Assembly (NCBI GenBank): GCA_900769985.1
Contig: CAAGIS010000051.1
Span: forward strand, 1-15,864
Direction of reading: 5' to 3'
Origin: Spirochaetia bacterium
GTDB lineage: Bacteria; Spirochaetota; Spirochaetia; Treponematales; Treponemataceae
Length of the DNA stretch: 15,864 bases
Part shown: piece by piece, positions 5,754 to 11,846 of the stretch
Position numbering within the stretch: the stretch's first letter is position 1
Layout: each line of letters begins with the position of its first letter
The notes under the pieces: model-generated
Databases searched by the model: none
Told to the model about the DNA's origin: nothing
Seen by the model: the letters and a program-made list of their open reading frames with translations, nothing else
Program-made: the position numbers and the translations under genes

Positions 5754-5882
5754 ACGGGCAAGGGATTGGAGAAGCGCATTGCGGAGCGATGCGATCCACC
5801 GCAGGAGCCGTAGGCGACGAGGAGGATGGAGCGATAGCGGAATTGCGGAAAGCCCGGTTTTTTGCGCCAGCAAAAAAGACAT
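5754..5882 (+). repeat. GC-rich repeat B, copy 3
   Basis: Third near-identical copy (ACGGGCAAGGGATTGGAG through GCCCGGTTTTTT and GCGCCAGCAAAAAAGAC). It is open in one frame (about 5722-5882) that runs into the MmeI tail that follows, but this is repeat sequence and not an independent gene. Confidence 0.85.
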
Positions 5883-5985
5883 CCGAAAAATGACTGAAAG
5901 CGAGTGCGTTGCAAAGCTTTTTAAGATGTACGAAAGACTCACGCAAAAGGCGTAAATGAGTGCGGATTTATAAAAATCATGTTGT
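5883..5985 (+). repeat. Copy of the MmeI-like gene's 3' end plus partial block D
   Basis: Matches 1923-2025: it encodes KMTESECVAKLFKMYERLTQ, then KA and TAA at 5953, and continues GAGTGCGGATTTAT as downstream of the intact gene, fading after about 5980. The duplicated unit therefore spans the stop codon and the 3' flank, showing DNA-level duplication or recombination. Confidence 0.8.
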
Positions 5986-5994
5986 ATTGCGTTT

Positions 5995-6477
5995 CTAGCA
6001 CGTAAAGCCGGCAATGTGAAGGATGCGGCGGATTGCGTCGATGTAGGTCAGGCTGATGTTGTCCAGGCGGTCTGTTTTTTTTGTGATGTAGACTAGTTCA
6101 AAAATGTGGCTGATTTTTTTGTCGTGATTTTGCAGGGGAATTAGAATAAAATCTTCTGTAGTTTCATTTCCTTCTTCGCCAAAAATGACAGACAAAAATG
6201 TATAGCCGTTCAGCATCTGTAAAAGATTAAGTTCTGTTGCCCTGTCTGCAACGGTGATTGCTTTATCAAGATTGTATTTTTTTATTACTTCTTCGGAGAA
6301 AAAAGAATTTACGTCGTCCGTGTCAAAAGTTACAAAATGATAATCTTTAAGGTCTTCAAGACTAAGGCTTTCTTTTTTTGTAAGCGAAGGCAGCGAAATA
6401 AAAAGTTTTTCCGAAGCCTTATTAAAAGAACCTACTTCAGCAACGCCAAGAATATACTTAATCTGCTGTAGGGTCAT
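5995..6477 (-). pseudogene. LysR-family regulator with large internal deletion
   Basis: 160 residues, about half the usual 300. The first 33 residues (MTLQQIKYILGVAEVGSFNK, then ASEKLFISLPSLT) are a LysR N-terminus up to the start of the recognition helix. They join directly to KKESLSLEDLKDYHFVTFDT (residues 34-53), which belongs to the second half of the effector-binding domain. The rest of the helix-turn-helix, the linker helix and the first effector subdomain are missing, yet the frame is open. DNA binding is unlikely. It lies 15 bp downstream of cysK on the same strand; LysR regulators (CysB-like) often control cys genes, so its loss may have altered cysK regulation (inference). Confidence 0.8.
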
Positions 6478-6492
6478 AAATCTGCGATAAAT

Positions 6493-7476
6493 TTATAATT
6501 TCTGCGCTTTGAACAAATCTGTACTCAAATAGCGAAGTCCTGTATCTGGCAATACAACAACGATTTCTTTTCCTTCGTATTCCGGGCGCGAAGCAATCTG
6601 CAATGCTCCCCACAAGGCAGCACCGCTGGAAATTCCCACAAGAACTCCGTCCGTTTTTGCAACTTCCTGAGCAGCAGCAAAAGCGCCGTCTTTTTCTGCA
6701 ACAAAAACTTCATCGTAAATTTTTTCCCTGATGTTTACTGGAACACGCTCTGCAGGAACGTCTGTAAAATTATGTATTCCTGTAAGGTATTTGTCGTCTG
6801 CTGAAGGTTCAACGGCAACGATTTTTACATCAGGATTTTTTCCTTTTACGTAATCGCTTATTCCGCGGATTGTTCCTGCTGTTCCTACGCTTGCAACAAC
6901 GGCGCTGACTTTTCCGTCTGTGTCGTCCCATATTTCGCGACCTGTTGTGTCGTGGTGGGCTACGGCATTAAGCGGATTGAGCATCTGGTCTACAAAATAA
7001 ATGTTTTCGCCAGCAGCCTGACGGTCTCGTATGTGCTGTTTTAAAATATTCGTTGCAGCGACAAAGTCGTTGTTTGTAGTTTTGAGGGCTTCTTGAATTT
7101 CCGGGACGTTGCTTATTCTTGTTACGTTTGCACCAAAGGCTTTCATAATGTCAAAGCGTTCCTGACTTGTTCCGTCCTGAAGATAAATCGTAACGTCATA
7201 ACCTTTCATTGCGCCGATTGCCGAAACTGCAATTCCTGTGTTTCCGCTGGTGTATTCGATGAGTGTCGTAACTCCCGGCTTGATTTTTCCTTCGCGTTCA
7301 GCATCTTCGATTATGCGAAGGACAATCCTGTCTTTTATGCTTCCGATTGGATTAAAATATTCTACTTTTGCAAGAATGTGCGCTTTAAGTCCGTGCAGTT
7401 TTTCAAAACCGTGCAGGCGCACAAGCGGTGTGTGTCCTATAAGTTGCGTTAATGAATCATATATTTTTTCTGACAT
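6493..7476 (-). CDS. cysK: Cysteine synthase (O-acetylserine sulfhydrylase)
   Basis: 327 residues from the ATG at 7476, which has GAGGT upstream; a longer frame to 7530 runs into the hairpin block. It makes L-cysteine from O-acetylserine and sulfide in the cytoplasm with PLP. Seen are the PLP lysine in NPIGSIKDR (Lys48), the substrate loop TSGNTG (76-81), a glycine-rich phosphate loop (SVGTAGTIRG), the serine ligand region VGISSGAAL and the closing VVLPDTGLRYLSTDLF. The lysine motif differs from the usual NPxxSVKDR by an isoleucine and glycine. It shares strand with the nitrogenase-like operon but is separated from it by a terminator-like block. A function with an alternative sulfur donor is possible. 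Confidence 0.92.
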   Translation of the reverse strand: MSEKIYDSLTQLIGHTPLVRLHGFEKLHGLKAHILAKVEYFNPIGSIKDRIVLRIIEDAEREGKIKPGVTTLIEYTSGNTGIAVSAIGAMKGYDVTIYLQDGTSQERFDIMKAFGANVTRISNVPEIQEALKTTNNDFVAATNILKQHIRDRQAAGENIYFVDQMLNPLNAVAHHDTTGREIWDDTDGKVSAVVASVGTAGTIRGISDYVKGKNPDVKIVAVEPSADDKYLTGIHNFTDVPAERVPVNIREKIYDEVFVAEKDGAFAAAQEVAKTDGVLVGISSGAALWGALQIASRPEYEGKEIVVVLPDTGLRYLSTDLFKAQKL

Positions 7477-7500
7477 TTTATACCTCGTAAAAAAATAAAA

Positions 7501-7592
7501 GGGGGCGTTGCGGGGGAAATTCCCCCGCAAGAGGGGTAGGACGCAACAGAGGGCGCAAGCCCGTCGTGCGGCCGTAGGGCAGGCGCCCTCCT
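7501..7592 (-). terminator. GC-rich double-hairpin block, probable terminator after the nifD-like gene
   Basis: Two inverted repeats lie between the nifD-like stop and cysK. On the + strand TTGCGGGGGAA-A-TTCCCCCGCAA (7508-7530) is a perfect 11-bp-arm palindrome. GAGGGCGC (7549-7556) pairs with GCGCCCTC (7583-7590), with inner GCCC/GGGC arms. Read on the - strand, the second hairpin is followed by CGCCCCCTTTTATTTTTTT, so termination in that direction is likely. The composition suggests a repetitive intergenic (REP-like) element. Partial read-through into cysK is possible. Confidence 0.65.
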
Positions 7593-7610
7593 TAATGCTC
7601 CTCTTTTCTA

Positions 7611-9083
7611 TTAACGTTGTCCTTCTTCCTTGATGAACTTATCGTAATTCTGTTCGTACCACCATTTTGTGTATGGCAGTTGAATTCGTGCGGCAAGATT
7701 TTTTTCAAAGCTGCGGTTTGTTACGGTGTCACGGATTAATTTTGCAAAACTGAGCGTTCCTTCATAGCCAAAAACAGTGTACTCGTCTGCAACAAAGACT
7801 GCGGCAAATCCCTGCTTGATTGCCCAGACTGTAGTTCCCGGGTGGCGGCTAAAGTAAACGTCAGGCTTGTAGCGGTTGAGGATATTAAGGACTTCGTAAT
7901 TCTGCTGGTCGGCAACTGCAACTTTCATATCTTTTGGTGCTGTTTTTACAAGATGTTCCAGAGCCGGCGGAACTTGTCCGTTGTCGTACTTGTAGTCGTA
8001 GTGCCAGGCAAGTGCGTAATCAACTTTCATTCCAAACTCCTGCAGAACGCGCGCAATTTCGTAAGTAAAGCCCGGCCCCATTCCGATTACGGCACGCAGA
8101 CCATGAAGCGATTTTGTAACTTCTTCAATCTGTGGCATAAAAATGGCGCGCTGTTTTTCGATGTATGCTTCTGCTTCGGCACGCTTTCCGATTGTGTCAC
8201 CGATTGCGCGAAGCCATGTTTCAAAACCAGTCACTCCAGAATGATTCAAAGTGCGCACATAAGGAACTCCGTAAGTTTCTTCCAGAGCGTTTCCAAGGTA
8301 TGTTCCCAATGTACCACAAATGCAGACTGTCGCAAGATTTTCGCTCAGGTGAGAAAGTTCTTCTACAGTTGAATTACAGTAAAGGAACTGAGGTTCTGCA
8401 TCAAAAACTTCGTTGAAAATTTTTGTAATCTGAGGGCGTGCGCTTTCGTAGAAATTCTTGATGTTGATGTAACGGCGTTTCTGCTTTGGCGGTTTTACGA
8501 TTCCCTGCAAAACGGCGTGGTCTGAAATATCAAATCCCGATGCCCAGATTCTTGATTTAAATCCTTCGCAGTGAACTGGAATTACAGGAACAGGATATTC
8601 GTCTTTGAGTTCGTCGGCAAGTCCGTCTACGTCTTCTCCGATTACGCCCGAAACACAGCTTGTAGAAATAAAAATTGCATCTGGGTGATATTCTTCCCAA
8701 GTGTGCTGAACGATTTTTCTAAGTGAATCAATTGCACCAAACACAGTGTCGTTTTCATTCAAATCCGTGCAGACAAAAACTGAATTTGTAGTTTTGTTTA
8801 CGCGGGCTGCAATCTGTCCGAATTTTACAGCATCGTTTGAAGCCATAGCAGTACAGCCTGCCGGTGCGTGGTAAACTACAGCAACATTTCTTATTGCAGC
8901 CAGAGCATTTAAGGCACACCCAGAAAGACAAGAACTTGACTGGCTGAAACACCTTTCGCGATTTTTGAGCGACCCACATTCTGAGCGGTAAACGAGTGTT
9001 TGTAAATCGCCGGTAAATCCTGTTATTGAACCGAGTCGCGATTCGCGCACGGCAAGATTTGCATTTTTAAAGTTGTATGGCAT
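7611..9083 (-). CDS. Nitrogenase-like alpha subunit (NifD-like), probable sulfur-compound reductase
   Basis: 490 residues from the ATG at 9083 (AGGAAGG upstream); an open frame to 9200 only overlaps the previous gene. It is an alpha-type subunit of nitrogenase component 1. P-cluster cysteines are Cys52 (or Cys56), Cys77 in APAGC and Cys143 in STSCVSG; the 66-residue spacing from Cys77 to Cys143 equals that in Azotobacter NifD. Aligning LEETYGVPY with MEEKYGIPW puts Cys256 at the cofactor ligand Cys275. Aligning HCEGFKSRIWASGFDISDHA with the CEGF segment puts Trp180 at Gln191 and Phe184 at His195. Val431 falls where His442 ligates the cofactor (needs a 2-residue gap). The N-terminus has extra cysteines (36, 45). 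It therefore probably binds a NifB-derived cluster but is not a dinitrogen reductase. Confidence 0.88.
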   Translation of the reverse strand: MPYNFKNANLAVRESRLGSITGFTGDLQTLVYRSECGSLKNRERCFSQSSSCLSGCALNALAAIRNVAVVYHAPAGCTAMASNDAVKFGQIAARVNKTTNSVFVCTDLNENDTVFGAIDSLRKIVQHTWEEYHPDAIFISTSCVSGVIGEDVDGLADELKDEYPVPVIPVHCEGFKSRIWASGFDISDHAVLQGIVKPPKQKRRYINIKNFYESARPQITKIFNEVFDAEPQFLYCNSTVEELSHLSENLATVCICGTLGTYLGNALEETYGVPYVRTLNHSGVTGFETWLRAIGDTIGKRAEAEAYIEKQRAIFMPQIEEVTKSLHGLRAVIGMGPGFTYEIARVLQEFGMKVDYALAWHYDYKYDNGQVPPALEHLVKTAPKDMKVAVADQQNYEVLNILNRYKPDVYFSRHPGTTVWAIKQGFAAVFVADEYTVFGYEGTLSFAKLIRDTVTNRSFEKNLAARIQLPYTKWWYEQNYDKFIKEEGQR

Positions 9084-9123
9084 ATTTTTCCTTCCTAAAA
9101 TCAAATTACAATTTAACCCTAAA

Positions 9124-10428
9124 CTACAGCTTGAGTTTTGACATTGCAGCAGTGAATATCTGCTCAAGAAGATGAAGTCCTCCTGAGTAGCCGGCAACAT
9201 GACTGTTTATCACGAGTTTTTCAAGCATCGGATAACTTACGTTTATAAAGTGGGCACCAAGTTCCTGCGAAAGTTTCTTTTCCCAGTTTGAACCGATAAT
9301 AAGCGGCGTTCCTGCAAAATCAAGTTTTCTTATTTGATTTTGAATATCGTTTCCGTCAGTAGAAAATTCAGTTTCTGCCTGAATTCCGTAGTTGAGCGTG
9401 CTGATTTCGTTTTTAATCTGCTGGCGGTAAGTTTCCGGCGCATCGTCGGTGATGAAAACTTTTTCAGGGAAAAGTCCCATATCGTTTACAAGGAATTTTG
9501 TAACTGCCATTGTATACTGACTGTCGCTCACAACAGTAAAACGTTTTCCAAGAATTCGCGTTTCAAGAAGAGTGTCGGCAAAACGTTCAATATAATAGTA
9601 GAACTCTGCTTCTTTTTCCTTAATCACTTTTTCTGTAAGGTCTTTGTCCGCGCCAGTAAACTCCTGAACTTTGCACAAAAACTTTGTAGTTTCCGTTGCA
9701 CCAATCGGCAGAACTGGATATTTTAAAAGCGGAATGTTGAACTGTTTTTCAAGAAATTCTGCACTTTCTGTTCCAGCCCACGGAGAAATTAAAATCGTAA
9801 ACTGAGCGTCAGGAATTTTGTCTATGTTTTTAATTCCACGCCCAAAGCCGAAAATCGTATTAGGAGTAAGCCCGATTGCTTCAACAAGAGATTCTATTTC
9901 GCGCAAGTTTCCAAGCCAGTAAGGATCCTGCTGCGGAGGAGAAACAAAAATGTTTACAAGTCCTTTCTGAGTTTTCGGCTGACGACCGCGAAGGTACTGC
10001 TGAAAAATCGATTTTAAAATCCAGTCGTGTCCAACATAATTATTCCCTTTAAAGCCCGGTGTTTTTGCCCAGACTACAGGTTTTTCTGCATCTTCAAATT
10101 CTTCCGTAACTTCCTGAATGTCGTCTCCAATAATCTCGCTTGTACAGCCGGAAAGAACCACAAAAAGGTCAGCATCGATAACTCGAAGCGCATTGTGAAT
10201 TGTTGTGCGCAGTTTTTCTGTTCCGCCAAAAACTACTTCCTTTTCGCTTATGCTTGTACACGGAAAAATGTTCGGACTGAATTTTCCGCTTGTTCCGTTG
10301 TTATCGTTCAGTTTTGCCGCACAGCCCGGCCCTGAATGGAGGACTGGAATTGCTCCCGGAATTGACTGAACTGTCTGCATTGCCGCCAATGCACATTTGT
10401 AGCGCGGCTGATCAAGAATCTTTGCCAT
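9124..10428 (-). CDS. Nitrogenase-like beta subunit (NifK-like)
   Basis: 434 residues, a beta-type component 1 subunit that would pair with the NifD-like protein and share the P-cluster. Cys12, Cys36 (HSGPGCAA) and Cys95 (LSGCTSEIIGDD) match the three beta-subunit ligands; spacings of 24 and 59 compare with 25 and 58 in Azotobacter NifK. The N-terminal extension of canonical NifK is absent. The gene order, K before D, is the reverse of classical nifDK. Its start overlaps the NifX-like gene by 17 nt and has GAGGT upstream. A 40-bp gap precedes the nifD-like ATG, so all four - strand genes probably form one transcript. Confidence 0.88.
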   Translation of the reverse strand: MAKILDQPRYKCALAAMQTVQSIPGAIPVLHSGPGCAAKLNDNNGTSGKFSPNIFPCTSISEKEVVFGGTEKLRTTIHNALRVIDADLFVVLSGCTSEIIGDDIQEVTEEFEDAEKPVVWAKTPGFKGNNYVGHDWILKSIFQQYLRGRQPKTQKGLVNIFVSPPQQDPYWLGNLREIESLVEAIGLTPNTIFGFGRGIKNIDKIPDAQFTILISPWAGTESAEFLEKQFNIPLLKYPVLPIGATETTKFLCKVQEFTGADKDLTEKVIKEKEAEFYYYIERFADTLLETRILGKRFTVVSDSQYTMAVTKFLVNDMGLFPEKVFITDDAPETYRQQIKNEISTLNYGIQAETEFSTDGNDIQNQIRKLDFAGTPLIIGSNWEKKLSQELGAHFINVSYPMLEKLVINSHVAGYSGGLHLLEQIFTAAMSKLKL

Positions 10429-10825
10429 TTTGTAGTACCTCTTTATTTTTATTTCGTCTCGCCTTGATTTTCAGACGGAATTCGTTGATTTTATTTATTG
10501 CCTCGTCAATCGGAAGAACGATGTCGTAGGCAGTAATGTTGTATCGTGAAAGCGCGCGAATTGCATGCGGCCCGATTTTTGCAACAAGAACGTAATCTAC
10601 ATCTTCAAGTGCCTTTGCCGCCAAATCCATTGAGTCGCCCTCTTCTATTCTTCCACCACAAGAAGCTTGACTGTTACATGCGGCACGAACATCCCGCTCT
10701 TCAACGTCTTCAAATGCGCCGGTTTGTTCATCTACTTCAAAAATCAAAAAACTCTGTGCATGCCCAAAGTGAGTATCAACAGTCTTTCCGTCACTTGAAG
10801 CAACTGCAACTTTATATTTTTCCAT
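10412..10825 (-). CDS. NifX/NafY-like iron-sulfur cofactor carrier (dinitrogenase iron-molybdenum cofactor domain)
   Basis: 137 residues from MEKYKVAVASSDG at 10825, which follows GGAGG; the longer frame to 10963 overlaps the upstream gene and is not used. The fold is the NifX / NifB C-terminal type: VAVASSDGKTVDTHFGHAQS (residues 6-25, with the conserved DxHFGxA), CGGRIEEGD, and DVDYVLVAKIGPHAIRAL. In nitrogenase systems such proteins hold NifB-made cluster precursors. Here the domain sits in its own gene beside a NifB-like protein that lacks it, so together they equal a full-length NifB. A basic tail (KIKARRNKNK) is unusual. It overlaps the NifK-like start. Confidence 0.85.
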   Translation of the reverse strand: MEKYKVAVASSDGKTVDTHFGHAQSFLIFEVDEQTGAFEDVEERDVRAACNSQASCGGRIEEGDSMDLAAKALEDVDYVLVAKIGPHAIRALSRYNITAYDIVLPIDEAINKINEFRLKIKARRNKNKEVLQNGKDS

Positions 10826-10856
10826 TCGCTTTATTCCTCCATAACTTTTTGATTTT

Positions 10857-11729
10857 TTATCCGTGCGAAAAAGTTTCTGCTGCTCTAACCTTTCCTGCAA
10901 AAATCTCCGTTCCAATATCGTATTCCCCCGGAACACCAACTGCATCAGCACGGCAATGCGCACAATGATTAAAAAGATTTATGTACGGATAAGCCGCTTT
11001 GCGTGCAGCATCAACTTCCTCAAAAGTCGGGGCAGGTATATCTTTTAACTCATTCTGCGGAATAAGCGGAATTATATTGTAGATACTTGCACCTGCATCT
11101 TTTACGGCGCATGCAATTTCTTCTATATGATTGCCGTTTACAGGCGGAACAAGAACTGTGTTCACTTTTACAAGCACACCAGCGGAAGAAACTTTTTCAA
11201 TTCCAGAAAGCTGGTTTTCTATAAGGATTTGCGCCGCTTCAACTCCTGTGTAAATTTTCCCGTGATAGATAATCCTGTTGTTAAGCTGCGCTTCAATTTC
11301 AGGGTCAACAGCATTTACAGTTACAGTCAGCGTATCGATTCCGCCTTCAATTACTTCCTGCGCTTTTTCTGCAAGCAAAAGTCCGTTCGTACTCATACAC
11401 CGTATAAGATGCGGAAATTCTTTCTTTATAATGCGGAACGTTTCAAGCGCAAAATCAGTTGCAAGAGTGTCGCCTGGACCTGCAATTCCAACAACAGAAA
11501 TTTCAGGACAACGTTCAAGCGCACGACGAACGTACAGGGCAGCATCTTCAGGTTTAATGACTGCACTTGTAACACCCGGCCGGCATTCAGTTTTATTTAT
11601 TTTTCTGTCACAAAAACGGCACTCAATATTACAGCCCGGCGCAACAGGAAGGTGAATCCTTCCCTTATTATGTTTGTGCGGCCCGAAACACGGATGTTCC
11701 CTATAAATTGTTTCTTCGCTAACTGCCAT
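10857..11729 (-). CDS. NifB-like radical SAM cofactor synthase (core domain only)
   Basis: 290 residues, starting at 11729 behind GGAG. NifB fuses two 4Fe-4S clusters and inserts carbide to give the 8Fe core (NifB-co). Seen are the NifB signature HPCFGPHKHNKGRIHLPVAP (residues 12-31), the radical SAM Cys33-x3-Cys37-x2-Cys40 (CNIECRFC), the GIAGPGD SAM loop, and the closing HCAHCRADAVGVPGE with Cys256 and Cys259. The C-terminal NifX domain of proteobacterial NifB is missing, as in archaeal NifB and in MarB. It is the first gene of the - strand operon, divergent from the nifH-like gene. Its presence implies that the NifDK-like complex carries a NifB-derived cluster, and no NifE or NifN scaffold is present here. 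Confidence 0.88.
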   Translation of the reverse strand: MAVSEETIYREHPCFGPHKHNKGRIHLPVAPGCNIECRFCDRKINKTECRPGVTSAVIKPEDAALYVRRALERCPEISVVGIAGPGDTLATDFALETFRIIKKEFPHLIRCMSTNGLLLAEKAQEVIEGGIDTLTVTVNAVDPEIEAQLNNRIIYHGKIYTGVEAAQILIENQLSGIEKVSSAGVLVKVNTVLVPPVNGNHIEEIACAVKDAGASIYNIIPLIPQNELKDIPAPTFEEVDAARKAAYPYINLFNHCAHCRADAVGVPGEYDIGTEIFAGKVRAAETFSHG

Positions 11730-11745
11730 AAAATCTCCGTTGCAT

Positions 11746-11754
11746 AAAATAGCA
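11746..11754 (-). promoter_or_regulatory. Possible extended -10 for the nifB-like operon
   Basis: On the - strand TGC-TATTTT (plus coordinates 11754 to 11746) forms an extended -10; no convincing -35 is seen. A start near 11739 would give a very short leader before GGAG (11735-11738). Dyad 1 (11759-11775) lies directly upstream, so a regulator bound there could control both directions. Confidence 0.35.
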
Positions 11755-11758
11755 TAAA

Positions 11759-11775
11759 CCTATTGACAAAGTAGG
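11759..11775. promoter_or_regulatory. Operator-like dyad 1 (CCTATT-N5-AGTAGG)
   Basis: CCTATTGACAAAGTAGG is a 17-bp dyad with 6-bp arms matching at 5 of 6 positions (flanking A and T extend it to ACCTA-N9-TAGGT). It contains the -35 hexamer of the nifH-like promoter. Dyad 2 has the same arms and spacing 41 bp away. A dimeric regulator bound here would block RNA polymerase; its identity is unknown. Confidence 0.6.
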
Positions 11776-11791
11776 TAATTGAGATAATAAT
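11763..11791 (+). promoter_or_regulatory. Sigma-70-type promoter of the nifH-like operon
   Basis: TTGACA (11763-11768) is a perfect -35. A 17-nt spacer leads to AATAAT (11786-11791); GATAAT at 11783 is an alternative with poor spacing. There is no sigma-54 GG-N10-GC element, unlike many nif promoters. The predicted start near 11798 falls beside dyad 2. Confidence 0.65.
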
Positions 11792-11799
11792 ACATCTAC

Positions 11800-11816
11800 C
11801 CTATTTAATCAATAGG
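11800..11816. promoter_or_regulatory. Operator-like dyad 2 (CCTATT-N5-AATAGG)
   Basis: CCTATTTAATCAATAGG is a perfect 6-bp-arm, 17-bp dyad just downstream of the predicted transcript start. Its centre (11808) is 41 bp from that of dyad 1 (11767), about four helical turns, so both sites face the same side of the DNA. This layout suits cooperative repression. Confidence 0.6.
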
Positions 11817-11846
11817 TAAAAACAATTTTTCTATAGGAGTATTCTC

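Noticed and set aside
2572..5882. CRISPR array
   Set aside because: The repeats are 60-130 bp, irregularly spaced by 0.8-2.3 kb, and separated by genes; no cas genes.
5722..5955. 77-codon open frame ending KLFKMYERLTQKA
   Set aside because: It is repeat B followed by a copied MmeI tail, with no RBS. It is kept as repeats, not a gene.
7842..8372. 176-codon frame on the + strand
   Set aside because: It lies opposite the NifD-like gene, is cysteine- and phenylalanine-rich in the manner of antisense shadows, and has no family features or RBS.
9084..9200. N-terminal extension of the NifD-like protein
   Set aside because: It overlaps the NifK-like 3' end; AGGAAGG before 9083 and the family-like start MPYNF favour the shorter form.
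10826..10963. N-terminal extension of the NifX-like protein
   Set aside because: It overlaps the end of the NifB-like gene, and a GGAGG stands before the ATG at 10825, where the family homology begins.
11127..11747. 206-codon frame on the + strand
   Set aside because: Antisense to the NifB-like gene, whose motifs are unambiguous.
11730..11846. Riboswitch (SAM, T-box or cobalamin) in the divergent leader
   Set aside because: Predicted leaders are short and no conserved aptamer elements are seen; the dyads fit protein operators.
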